From NCBI GenBank assembly GCA_037976565.1, contig CP137671.1, positions 27,723,813 to 27,787,812 of the forward strand: 64,000 nt of DNA, in the 5' to 3' direction. Below, piece after piece: positions 50,997 to 62,389 of this stretch (positions are counted from its first letter, which is position 1; each line of letters begins with the position of its first letter). Source of the stretch: Mesocentrotus franciscanus (lineage: Eukaryota > Echinodermata > Echinoidea > Camarodonta > Strongylocentrotidae). The notes under the pieces are model-generated. The model saw only the letters and a program-made list of their open reading frames with translations. It did no database searches and was not told where the DNA came from. Position numbers and translations under genes: made by a program.

Positions 50997-53027
50997 TCAC
51001 GACTGAATGAGAAGCTTTCCGAAAAAAAAGTCGTCACCAGGAACCCTTGGATCATCATAATCCGATTCCGAAGCAGCTATTCTCTTGGTTTTCCGACTCA
51101 TATCGGGTTTAGCGTAGAGCTCGTCAACATTTCTTGTGGGACCTGACCTGTTTGCCGACGAATCCTGCCTTTCACCCTTTCGTTCTACCGCATACGGTCT
51201 CTTATGCCTAATGACATTGTACGGATCGGAATGATCTGTTTGTCCATCACTTGGGTGGGGTGACGATTGAAAGGACATCGATGATGCTATACCGGTGTTA
51301 GAAGAAGCAGCTTTGGCATCATCTAAAGAACAGTATGTACTGTCTTGAAACGGTGCACTTGGGACGACTACAGTAGGTGGTGCGCTTCCAATCTGAATGC
51401 TGTCTGTAGTACCTGTAGAAGAGCGCTCTGTCTTGTGCAAACGCTGGTCGAAATGCCGATCCTTCTCCTCATCATGCTCATGAATATTTCTAGTATGGGC
51501 AATGGATCTGTTGTCCATTTGTCCAAAGTCACCGTGCAAGTAGCTCAAAAGTCCACGTTGACTTTCCTGACAGGCATGTATGATAGCATTACCCGTTCCA
51601 TGCTGTTCCTCGACTAAGGTGTCAGGTGATACGTCTCTCCAGGGTTGAGACCGTGCAGAAATATTGGTCAGTTCAAGAGATTCCGTGGCGTCATCACCAG
51701 CCGGTGGGCTTGAATTAATTTCGACGTTTAGTTTTTGTTTCATGCGACGCCGGTAAAAACCTCGAATATTGATAAAGCACATACAAATTGTCGACGAAAA
51801 TGCTATTGCCAATACTATGTCCGTGGACAAAGAACTGGTCAGTGATGTTGACGTATTTGTACTTTCTTCCACGGTTGAATCGGTTAACGTCATATCACTC
51901 GTAGTGACCCGAGTTGGAATTGTCTCTTCCGAATTCATTAATAAGCAAGTGTTTCTTGAAACATTCACGCTGATATTTTGACATTGCTTGCCATCTGTTG
52001 AGTTGCTTAACGGATTTCTGTCTGAAACCAATGTGGTATAAGAACTGCATATTCCCACATCCAAACTTCCCATGCTATAGAGTAGTATTGAGTTTGATAT
52101 AATTTTCTCTTCCCTGCAGATAAAAAGAATGCGACCGGGACCAGTTATGAATAGGTCACCCGTGAAATTGATGGGTATAAAATCATTACCAACTTTGTAC
52201 CACCATGTCCAGAAATAGTTTTTGTTTGCTGTGCAACATTGAAAAGTGACATTCTCGGTTTTGTCATTTTGAATCGTGTATCGTTTTATAGGCGGGAACT
52301 TGCAAGTTTTTACCTTGTTTCGTTTGTGATTCAGAATAACACATTTGTCTGGCAAGGTTCTTCCATCAAATATGTCTCGGGGATCAAAGTAAACACTGAA
52401 TTTGTTGGTGAGATTGAATCGACCGTCAACGTTTATGTTTAAAGTCTCATGGGCATAAAGCACATGGTTTCCCCTATCTACAAGATGTGCTTGCTCCCCT
52501 TCTATCACCTGCACCCATTGACATTTCATCTGTATTTTCTTTCTTTCCTTGTCGAATATAGTCAAACAAGTATGTTCTATAGATTCAACAGTCAAATTCA
52601 GTTTCAAAACTGTACAGAGGATCTGTGCACCATTATATATTGAGATGACATGTTTCCCCATATCATTACTGTCGACGAAATAAATGATTAGAGTGAGAGT
52701 GCCATTAGTATTCTCAATCAAATCATAACGTGTGACATCAAATGAAACATTCCCTCCATTGAACTCCAGATTGCCATTGTGTCGCTTTTCCCATGTTGAC
52801 TCTCCCTTGGTCCACAAGAGTGATTGAGTGCTTCGTATTGGATTCTCGAAAGGAGGTAAGCTCAGAGAAAACTTTCGTCCGTCCACCACGTGAAATGATT
52901 TCCCCAGGTCCCGTACTCAATTACACCCAAATACATGATCCTCACAAAATGAGGATTGGTAAAGAGATTGCAAAAGAAGAAATAACCATAGTGCCTTTCT
53001 AAAGTCGGGGAAGCCAGTCCGAGACAT
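50997..53027 (-). CDS. Ig-like type I receptor, copy 2 (long ITIM-like tail), in-frame TGA at codon 37
   Basis: The best start is ATG 53027-53025, followed by a clear signal peptide (KALWLFLLLQSLYQSS core). The frame then meets TGA at 52919-52917 (codon 37) and runs open for 639 further codons. The long open frame itself has no ATG near its start (it begins at a GTG), so the signal peptide must come from the upstream segment. Numbering from the ATG, the ectodomain keeps Trp72 (LLWTKG), KCQWVQV, FQCC and TWWYKVG. The membrane segment is at about 402-424, and the tail of about 250 residues carries TESLELT, an ITIM-like STYCSLDD (563-570), DPYNVI, and ELYAKPDMSRK. Paralogues carry similar signal peptides joined directly to the ectodomain, so the TGA is either a nonsense allele, an assembly error or a readthrough site. 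Confidence 0.7.
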
Positions 53028-54470
53028 CGTAACGATTTTGTTGTAAACACTTTAATCGCAAATCTCTGATGTCTAATGAATAGCAGGTAGCAGGCATTAA
53101 CTCATCAGAGAGTACAAGTGAAGAAGGAACAATGCATTCCTGGTGATATGTGCTTCAATGAAATGAATCCAGCTAGATTTGTTTATGTTTAGACTGGCGT
53201 CACGCCGAAATGTCTACTAAATAGCTTTATCACTTCCATGTAAGATCTTTATGAAATATGAAGAAGTGAGAGTATTTAATTACATCATTTTGATTCGCTG
53301 CATCAACGTTAACATAGGCGACTACAACTAATGTTGCAACCCAGTATATTTAAACTGTGGAGGCGTGGTCTCCTTATAATGTCACTTCCTTTAGTTTTTA
53401 AGTGTCTTGGGTCTTTCTTACTATTGTAATGTAACTTATATCATTACCACTTATACAAAACCATTTCAAAACTATAGGCTCGGTTTTCTCAAGCGTAAAG
53501 TGTCAGTCTTAATTGAATACAGTATGTCCTTCAATCAAAGTTGATAAAGATAAATTAATTATCTTGATTGATATATTCTGAAACCAAAACTTCAATTATC
53601 TCCAAGGTTGAGTATTGTGCAGCCGTGATTCCTAATTGACTGCGTTATTGCTATCTTTTGATTCTAAACTTGGCACAATTAAAATGGAACCTAATCAAGA
53701 TAGAAAGCAATTTTTCATATTCAGTTTGTTTAACATATTAAGTATTAATTAATCTCTTACCAAGTTATTTGAATCATTTTGTAATTTCTGTACAAATAAA
53801 TATTAAGAAAATTAAGACAAGAAAGATATGATAAATAGATCGATGACTCGGAAATAGAATTCGATATTTATTATATGATATGGCATAATTTACAATACAC
53901 ATAATACGGAGACTAAAGGCAATTTAATTTGTATTTCCCCTTCATCTCCTCCTTTGAACAGGCATGGGAATTATATCTAGGGATTGCTAGTAGGTGCGAT
54001 ACAAAAAAGAAAAGAAAAAAAAAAAAAACAGAACAGATATAGAATACGATATAGTTCTTTGAATATTACAAAGATTACAGTAATTACGAAATATCACACG
54101 TTGCCATATATACATGTAACATACAGGTTTTAGGCGGAATTTGATGAAGACCGCCTCCAGTATTCTTTTAAGCAAGAACGATTCCTACACAGACCACACT
54201 CTTAGAAAAACGTTCCCCACTGGAAACTTTAAAACTAAGTTCTTGAAGGAATAAATCGTCGAATTTCCTAAATGTCTTCAGAATAAAGAAGGGAGTTTAA
54301 ATTCATATTCGCTATCAATCTGATAGAATAAAGAAGAAACGAAGGAATGAGTCATGAATATCAAGTTGCCCCGAACCAAGGCGTAGAGATACAACATCAT
54401 TTACCCTCATATATGTGCACATGGTTATCAATTCTATTTTCATGAATAGGTTAAAAAAAAAGAAGAACCT
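53028..54470. other. Spacer between receptor copies 2 and 3
   Basis: AT-rich, with a poly-A run at 54014-54029 on the plus strand. No gene was recognised. Confidence 0.4.
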
Positions 54471-55150
54471 TCCCCAAATGTTTTAGTTCTTAAACATATT
54501 AAACAAAACTTTTTAGTCACTATTAAACTCTTTGCATTTCTTTAATTTTTTGATATTTACAACTGTTTAAGGTCTTAAGAGGGAGTTCTTTTTTACAACC
54601 ACTGCGCAATATCAGGAACCCTTTCAGAGCCATTCTTCCTAAGAGTACACCCCCTATAACATGCATTATTATACAAATGATGCATGCGCATTCATGAGTT
54701 CATTATATGATCTATCCGCACTCGAGTTGAGGCTGTGTGTATCTATCGCACGAAGCCGTTAGCCATACTGTCACGAAACAAGCTTGAATGAATTATTTTT
54801 ACATCAAATTGATGAGGTATTAGAAGCATTTCCCGTCCCCTGAGTAGAGACACAATTTTGGTAGATCACACTTTCTGTAGAGATGCCATTTTTTGGCGTC
54901 AGATCAAGACTTGCAAAATTCACCGTGATGACTGTACACTGTTGATCTTCTCTTGAATTGTAGAGAGGTCTCTTGTGTGCAACACGTATCAACAAAATTG
55001 AACTTTCGTATTGTGGATGTTTTTTAGACCAACATTTTTCAATATTATGGACAATGATCTAACTTCACACTTCAGAGGAAGAAGCAGATAAAAAACATGT
55101 AATATGGCTGCATGTAGCCATGCACTGTCTTTAATTATATTGTTTACCAG
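54470..55150 (-). pseudogene. Remnant of a short-tail receptor C-terminal region, 3' of copy 3
   Basis: The minus-strand frame at 54804-54995 (KRPLYNSREDQQC, then VITVNFASLDLTPKN and ISTESVIYQN) matches the better preserved remnant at 59150-59488. That one leads into a membrane segment like copy 1 (STIAH..SI.AFVFSY). Flanking phrases at 54480-54660 also match 58500-59010. This is a degraded extra copy or exon-sized piece, not an active gene. Confidence 0.6.
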
Positions 55151-55156
55151 ACGAAT

Positions 55157-57333
55157 TCACATAAAAACGTCTTCTCCAGCGGATTCATATTCAAGATTAA
55201 AAATGATTGCACTGTTACCGTAGATAGAACAATCAACGCGGACATTTGGGCCTACATCATTTTCTGCAACATGATTCGTGTGATTCATTAATGGTATCCT
55301 CATATTTATCCAGTCACCATCCATAGGAGTTCTTTCTCCTCGACCATGCTGATTGGTAACACCTCTGGATGCTGCCGAGCGATGGATCTTCCTGGTCTTT
55401 CGGCTCATGTCAGGTTTGGCGTAAAGAGCCTCCACGTTACCATCGGTTTGACCGATACATCTACCTTCGTATCAGTTGGTGTAACAGGAGATGAAATTCC
55501 TTCACCGATACTGCATTGACTCCTACAATCTGTGTGGCCATTTAATCGGAGGGTCCGATGAATGGGTGTCGATGTCGATGGCGACGGCAGATCTGCCATC
55601 TCAGTTTTCGAGGTGGAGCCATCAATATCATCCAGAGAACAATAAGTAATTTCCAGAGATGGCCCACTTCCAACGGCTGTACTTGGAGCGTGTGTCTTGC
55701 GGCTCTCTTCATCATTGTGAGTAGTTACTTTCGAGTTTTCGTGGATGCGTCCTGAAGAGGCAAAGCTTGCATCGCTGCAGTTGATGGTGTGATGTGAAAT
55801 AGAGTTGCCCTCTTTGTTCACTATTGACCGAGACGCAGGAAGGCTTGACTGACTGCGCCGACCAGAATGGAGGAAATCAAGCTGCGGATCATCAATTAGT
55901 GACCTGTCTACTAGTGACTGATTTGAGACAGCCCCATGGGGTCGAAAAGCTTCACCGGGTTGAGATGTTTTGGTCAAAATAGTCGTCATTTCCAGGGATT
56001 CCGTGTTATCTTGAACTACTACAGTCTTGGAACTCCTTCGAAGTCCCAACGTCTTATATTTCTCGCGAAACATGACAAAAAGTTTGGTAAAACAAATACC
56101 AATGATGATTCCAAGTGCCGATGCTACTCCCGCGTACATGGAGACCTCGGTTCTTGTTTTACCGTCGGAAATACTCGTCTTCGAATATGTTACTCCAGGT
56201 GCTGCCATGCTGGTAAAGGAAGTACTATGCCCAGTGGAAGTAAAAGTAGAAATCATTGTAAGAGCTGTTACTTTAACGGTCACAGTGAGGTTTTCGCATT
56301 GCAAATTTTCTTTTCAATGTGCTTGCCGTTGTGTGTTGTTACTAGATTCCGCAACAAACGAAACATTGCTAAACCGGTAGTCCGAGAGATTAAATTTGTC
56401 CATGCTACGCACGATCACATTTGAGTTATCATCATCTTCTCCGTAAAACAAAAAGATATGATTTACATTAGACAAAATGTACGTTTGTCTAAAGTGGAGA
56501 GGTAGCAATTCTTCACCTACACTGTACCACCACGTGGGGGGAATATGCTCACTTGGGACGCAACGCTCAAGTATGAACTGATTAGTTTGTTCGTTCTGAA
56601 TCGTGTGATGCATTATTGATGGAAAATCACAAGTCTCATTCACATTTTTATATCTATGAAAGACCAAACATTTGAGGGGAAATGGATTTCCAGCTAGTAG
56701 GTTTTCCAATGTCACATAAACGTTAAACTTGTTTGTTTCCCTGTAGACATTACCCAAATCATTCAATCCAGTCTCCTCCTTGGATACTACACTTTCTCCA
56801 GCTATAATCTCTGCGTAGTCTCCTTTATCAACCTGCATCCAACGACAAGATATCTCTACCTTTCCCATTGTATGGTAAATAAGAGCATTGCAAATAGGGT
56901 CCATATTATAGATTTTTAATTCCAAACGAAGTGCCAGACAAACTGGTCGAAAACCGTCGTAAATGTTAATTATGTGAGTCCCTGAATCCTTTTCTTGTGC
57001 TGATTCTATAGATATTTCAAACGTGTTGTCTTCGAGTCCTTCAAGCAATGTATATCGTTCATCGCTGACATTGCGTATGAAATCATGACTGGAACTATGG
57101 TATATCCCAATTAAAACATTTCGATCGTTTGTCCACCGAATATTATGCGTATTTAGCAGTGACTGTGCGACACGAAATGTAACATAAACACTTTGGTCGT
57201 TATCTCCGTTGAAAGCCTTATACCGGTACACACAAATGTTTTCCGTAGAAATAGACTGATGATAGAAAACTTGCAGAATGAAAATAAGTAGAAATGGTTT
57301 CATGGTGAAGCTAAAATTCTTTTTCGACAACAT
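55157..57333 (-). pseudogene. Ig-like type I receptor, copy 3: TGA before membrane segment plus 1-nt deletion
   Basis: From ATG 57333 an open frame of 339 residues encodes a signal peptide (about 1-28) and the whole ectodomain: IRWTND, EKDSGTHIINI, SCRWMQV, LERC, TWWYSVG. It ends at TGA 56316-56314, where copy 4 reads TCA. The same frame continues to 55405 with a membrane segment (MYAGVASALGIIIGICF), TESLEMT and an ITIM-like ITYCSLDD. Near 55438 one G is missing relative to copy 4 (GTAACGTGG against GTAGACGTGG), which throws out the ALYAKPDMSRK end; that end stays open in the next frame (55157-55435). As it stands, the gene could make only a secreted ectodomain. The intact codon structure on both sides suggests recent damage. 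Confidence 0.8.
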
Positions 57334-58149
57334 TTTAAATGTTAAAAATTGTGAACTAGGCTTGCAAAGACAAGGAACTCAGATGTGCAGTTACACCAAT
57401 TCAAGCCCAATCCTGAAAGGCAGAGATACTCGTCATGAGATAATATGAAGACGTCCATATAGTACCAATATATCTTTTGGAGGGGACCTTTAGAGCATGA
57501 CGCTTTTTCACCAACCTATAACAAATTACCCAATCACAGCTTGACAATCCAATCACAAGGGACCAGTTTCATTTTGAGTGATAAATTATAATTGAAACGG
57601 TTGGAGGCGTAAATAAACCACTTAAGTAAGTTTTGAAATTAAACTCAATGTCGTAATTTCTTCATAAATGGTATACATATAATTTTTATAGATAATAATT
57701 TTGGTTTCACTTGTTATACTCTTGAGTGTATGGTTTAGATCAGAATAATATCAGCCCGTGTGGTGCCTGACGGCCTCGGATGCTAGAGCTTCTGTGAATT
57801 ATGTGCTGACTGGGCTAGTTCCTCGAATTGTCAGTAAACGGAGCAGCTGGAGGGCACCGGGCCCCACCGGGCGGAGCTGAGGAGTGCAATGGGTGATTTA
57901 TAAATGTTGTAAAATTGTTTTTGAGTTTCTTTTCTTTACTTGTATTATCACGCAAGGCTTAAAGAGGGTTTCCGAAGGTCGTAAGTGAAGAACAAAACAG
58001 GGGAAAAAAGAAATGGACAAAACAAAGTTCATGTGAAATGGCTAACAAAAAAATGTTATTTCATAATTTTACGACACATAATTTGTCGTCATTTGCTCTA
58101 TAAGTAAATGTTATAATATATTATCCAAGATATGGCGAATTTAAAATCT
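57334..58149. other. Upstream flank of copy 3 and spacer
   Basis: The first ~190 bases (GACGTCCATATAGTAC, TTTTCACCAACCTAT) match the upstream flank of copy 4 at 61790-61880, so a shared promoter region was duplicated. Beyond that, nothing was recognised. Confidence 0.5.
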
Positions 58150-58380
58150 TTCATAGCATATTGTTAAGCAACAGAAAGAAATGGTAAAAATAACAACCGG
58201 TGCAAACCCTACGACCATGAATTTATCCAGAATTCAGATACATGAGTGTTGACAAATAAATTGTGTCGATTGGAAAATTTATTACACAACAAGTTATTTG
58301 CCTTTTTATCGAAAAAATGCCATCCGACTCTACTACACTTTAGCTTCTTGTACATCAGCGATGGTTTTGACATGTTCAAT
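58150..58380. repeat. Duplicated 3' flank shared with 50030-50300
   Basis: This is the second copy of the flank described at 50030-50300 (GACAAATAAATTGTGTCGATT, CTTGTACATCAGC). Confidence 0.7.
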
Positions 58381-58594
58381 TCAATTCAATTTATTATTTC
58401 ATAACCAATCACATACAATATATACATTGAGAAGTGTACCAGATCATTAGCACCCAATAAAGCCAACATAATCTCACATAATAGGTACAAATAAACCCAC
58501 CTTTTCCCAATTGTTTGGGTTCTTAAAAATGTTAAAAGAAACCCTAATTGCCGCTATTAAACTCTTTGCATTGCTTAAAGAAACTTTAGGGATA

Positions 58595-58898
58595 ATTGCA
58601 TCGAGGGTTCGAATCCCGACACGGCACTAATATCCTTTGGCAAGATATTTACCAGCACTTGCTACTCTCCACCCAGGTGTTAAAAGGGTACCCGGTAGGA
58701 TGCGACCGTGATTGTTGGTCAAACAGTTTTAGAGCGTCAAGTAACGCCTGGCTGGAATGCTCCCCAGGGACTGGAGATTGTGCACACAGTGTGTGCGGGC
58801 AAGCACTGAATCCAATGACCGGGGTAATTGTATATCTGTAAAGCGCTTAGAGACATTTGTATTAAGCGCTATATAAAAGCTGAATATTATTATTATTC
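58595..58898 (+). repeat. tRNA-derived SINE inserted in duplicated flank
   Basis: Starts near a B-box-like GGTTCGAATCCCGAC (58606-58620) and ends with AAGCGCTATATAAAAGCTGAATATTATTATTATT, a tail seen elsewhere in the window. It breaks a flank that is continuous 3' of copy 3 (54540-54600), so it arrived after the duplication. Confidence 0.65.
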
Positions 58899-59149
58899 CA
58901 CTCGAGGTTCGAGGTTTTCGAGAGTATCGTTTTATTTTAGAACCACTGCACAATATCAAGAACCCTCTCAGAGCAATTTTTTTCGAAAAGCGCACCCCAT
59001 AATTTTCATTTTTATAATCATATTACATAAACTGCGCATAAGATACTATATTCGTTAACTTTCATATTGCCTACATTAATAATATCACCTTCTTTCATGC
59101 CAGCCCTGATGTCTACCCAATCTGTACACTTAAGCCCTTCTGTAAGAAA

Positions 59150-61685
59150 ACACAAACGCTAAAATGCTTCCACCGTGGGCTATTGTTGATACTACCAGTA
59201 CTGATATGAGATAAGTTTCCATGGATACCGCTTTCTTATAGCTTCCTTCATATATTGATGAATTATTTGATGCATTTCCATCCCCTGAGTAGAGACACTA
59301 TTTTCGTAGATCACACTTTCTGTAGAGATACCATCCTGATTTTTTGACGTCAGATCAAGAATTGTAAAATTCGCCATGATGACTTTACACCGTTGATCTT
59401 CTCTTGAATTGCATAAAGCTCTTGTGTCTGAAACATGTGCAAACAACGTTACACCTTCGTATTGTGGATGTTTTTCGTAGATCAACACTTAAAATATTAT
59501 ATGGACGATAAGCTTTGAGTGATCTTACTTGGCACTGCAGAGGAAGAAGCATATGAAAAACATGTATACATGGCTACATGTAGCCCTGCACTTCTTTAAT
59601 TATATTGGTGACCAGATGAATTCACATATGAAGCGTCTTCTCTAGCGGATTTATATTCAGGATTAAGAATGCTCACACTGTTACCGTAGACAGGACCATC
59701 AGCAAGGACCTCTGAGTCTACTTCATTTTCTGCGACACGATTTGTCTGATTATTGCTTCCCTCACATTTCTCAAGTCTCCATCCATAGGAGCTCTGTCTC
59801 CTTGATCATGCTGCTTGGTAACACCTCTGGATGCTGGAGAGTGATGCATCTAACTGGTCATTCGGCTCATGTCAGGTTTGGCGTAAAGAGCCTCCACGTC
59901 TACCATCGGTTTGACCGATACATCTACCTGCGTATCAGTTGGTGTAACAGAAGATGGAGTTCCTTCATCGATACTGTATGGACTTTTTCAACCCTTGTGG
60001 CCATTGAATCGGAGGGTCCGTGGCATGGGTGTCGATGATGACGGCAGATCTTCCATCTTAGAATGCGAGGTGGCGCCATCAATATCATCCAGAGAAAAAT
60101 AAGTGCTTACCAGAGATGGCCCACTTCCAACGTCTGTATTTAGAGCATGTGTCTTGCCTTTCCCTTTATCATTGTAATGAGTTCCTTGCGAGTTTTTGTG
60201 GATAAGTCCAGTCTTAACAAGAGGTTGTGAAGTAGCAAAGTTTCCATCGCTGCAGTTGTGGATGTGATGTGAAGTAGAGTTGCCCTCTTTCTTTACCAAT
60301 GACCGAGCGACAGGAAGGCTTGATGGACTGCGCCGACCAGAATGCAGGGAATCAAACTGTGGATCATTAACTGACATATCTTATAAGGGCTGATTTGAGA
60401 CAGCCCCGTGGGGGAAAAGAAGATTCATCAGGTCGAGGTGACTGGGACGAAACAGTCGTAATTTCCAGAGGTTCTACGTTATCTTCATCTACTGCAGTCG
60501 TTGAACTCCTTTGAAGACCCATCGTCTTATATTTTTCTCGAAACATGCCATCCAGTTTTGTAAAAACGAATCCAAATGAAGAATCCAGGTGCGGTTACTA
60601 TTTCTGCGGTCATGAAGATCCAAAATTTTTTTTTACCGTCGGCAATACATGTCTCCGGATGTGTTCAATCAGTTGTTGCCATGTCGTTTAATGGAGCAAC
60701 TAAGCCTAGTGAAATTAAAAGTAGAAATCATTGTAACAGCTGTTACGTTGACAGTGACAATGAGGATTTTGCATTGCAGATTTTCCGTTGAATGTGCTTG
60801 CCGTTGTGTGTTGTTGCTAGATTCAACAAGAAATAAATTTAATTTGTCCATGCTATGCATTATCCCATTTGAGTGATTATCGTACTCTCCGTAAAAGAAA
60901 AAGAAATGGTGAATATTAGTCAAAGTGTACTTTTGTGTAAAGTTGAGAGGTAGCAATTCTCCATCAACACTGTACCACCATGTGGTGGAAGTATTTTCAC
61001 TTAAAACGCAACGCTCAAGTGTGAACTGCTCCTCTTGTTCGTTCCGAATCATGTTGCATCATTAATAGAAAATTGCAGGTCTTATTTACAATTTTCTTTC
61101 TATGAAAGACCAAACATTTAGAGGGGTACTACATTGGATACTACACTTTCTCTAGCTACAATCTCTGCGTAGTCTCCTTTATCACCCTGGATCTAGCGAC
61201 ACGACAACTCTACCTTACCCGCTGTATGGTAAATAAGAGCAATGCAAGTGGGGTCGGTATTATAAACTCTTAAGTAAATCAAGCGCTGTACAAACTTGTC
61301 GAGACCCTTTGTACATGTAAATGTTGTGTCTGACTGTATAATTTTCTTTTGCGAATTCTATAGATATTTAAAACGTTTTATTTTCGAATCATTCAACCAA
61401 TTTATAACGTTTATGGCTCACAATGTTTTCAAAATCATAACTGGAAATATGGTATTTGCCAATTAAAACTTTCCGATCGTTTGTCCACCGAACATTTTGG
61501 TTATTTAACAATGCCCTTGTGACATTAAATTTAAAGAAAATATTTTGATCGTTAATTCCGTTGAAAGTCTGATACTGGTACTCACCAAATTTTTTCGTAG
61601 AAATAGACTGCTGACAGAAAGCATGCAGAATGAAAAGGAGTAAAAAGGGTTTTATTGTAAGGATCCAATCCTTTTTCGAGGACAA
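59150..61685 (-). pseudogene. Ig-like type I receptor, copy 4 (pseudogene) plus short-tail remnant
   Basis: Pieces appear in gene order on the minus strand. These are a signal peptide and first block (61389-61685; VRWTND), a degenerate middle, the third block with LERC and TWWYSVD (60669-61052), the tail with STYFSLDD (59988-60377), and ALYAKPDMSR before a premature stop (about 59850-59900). There are several in-frame stops (near 60388 and 59988) and deletions. At 59150-59488 a copy-1-like C-terminal piece follows, with REDQRC and, in shifted frame, STIAHGGSILAFVFSY. Compared with copy 3 the block is colinear over about 3 kb, so copies 3 and 4 arose from one segmental duplication. Confidence 0.8.
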
Positions 61686-61889
61686 TCTGAATGTTCAGTT
61701 TGTGAACTAGTTTGCTTGCAAAAACTATGAACTTAGATGTACAGCCACGCCAACTCACGCCTGAAAGTATAACGCAGAGATACCCGTCATGATATATGAA
61801 GACGTCCATATAGTACAAACATATCTTTTGGAAGGGTCTTCAAGAGCATAAAGCTGTTTTCACCAACCTATTACGTTCTCAAAGAATAT

Positions 61890-62389
61890 GTGACATACAT
61901 ACATTAGAGAACCAACTAAATGTAGTAGAAGAGCAAATAAAGGCTCAAGCTATGATCACACAAATTGAGAAGGATAGTGAAATGCTTTTGGATGAAGTGA
62001 AATGGCTCCGACAAGCCTCAAATGTTGAGGTGCTTAATACTCTTGAGAAGGATATGAGAACAGGAAGATGCATAGCAACCGTTGTTAATTGTCGTGGTGA
62101 TGCCGTTGATGTTGTGAACACATCAAGAGCGATCTGCAAGAAGGCTGCCCGCAACGAGGAAGAGAGCTTCAGTTGCAAATGTACCCGGACCCGGTTCTCA
62201 CCCTCCCCCACAAATCGAGCTACTATACCAACCGCAAAAATTCCCCTCGGAGCCGAAGTAATTCGGCAGAAGGGGGGACCTCACGGTCGATATAAGCCAC
62301 ATTGGGTAAGTGGCCACTATTATGAAAAATACTTGGCACTAGTAAAGAGCATGATAATAAATGATCAAGGACTTTCTGAAGATTATTGA
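61890..62389 (+). other. Unrecognised open reading frame, possibly part of a retroelement
   Basis: The frame at 61952-62389 (145 codons) starts with a heptad-like acidic stretch (EKDSEMLLDEVKWLRQ) and continues into NTSRAICKKAARNEEES and a basic part. I do not recognise the family. It begins right after the receptor duplication breakpoint (about 61880) and abuts the gypsy remnant. It may be transposon sequence or an exon of an unrelated gene. Confidence 0.3.

Noticed and set aside
52917..52919. Selenocysteine reading of the TGA codons in receptor copies 2 and 3
   Set aside because: The two TGA codons lie at unrelated positions and the paralogues have no Cys there; simple nonsense changes explain them better. 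I did not identify a SECIS element.
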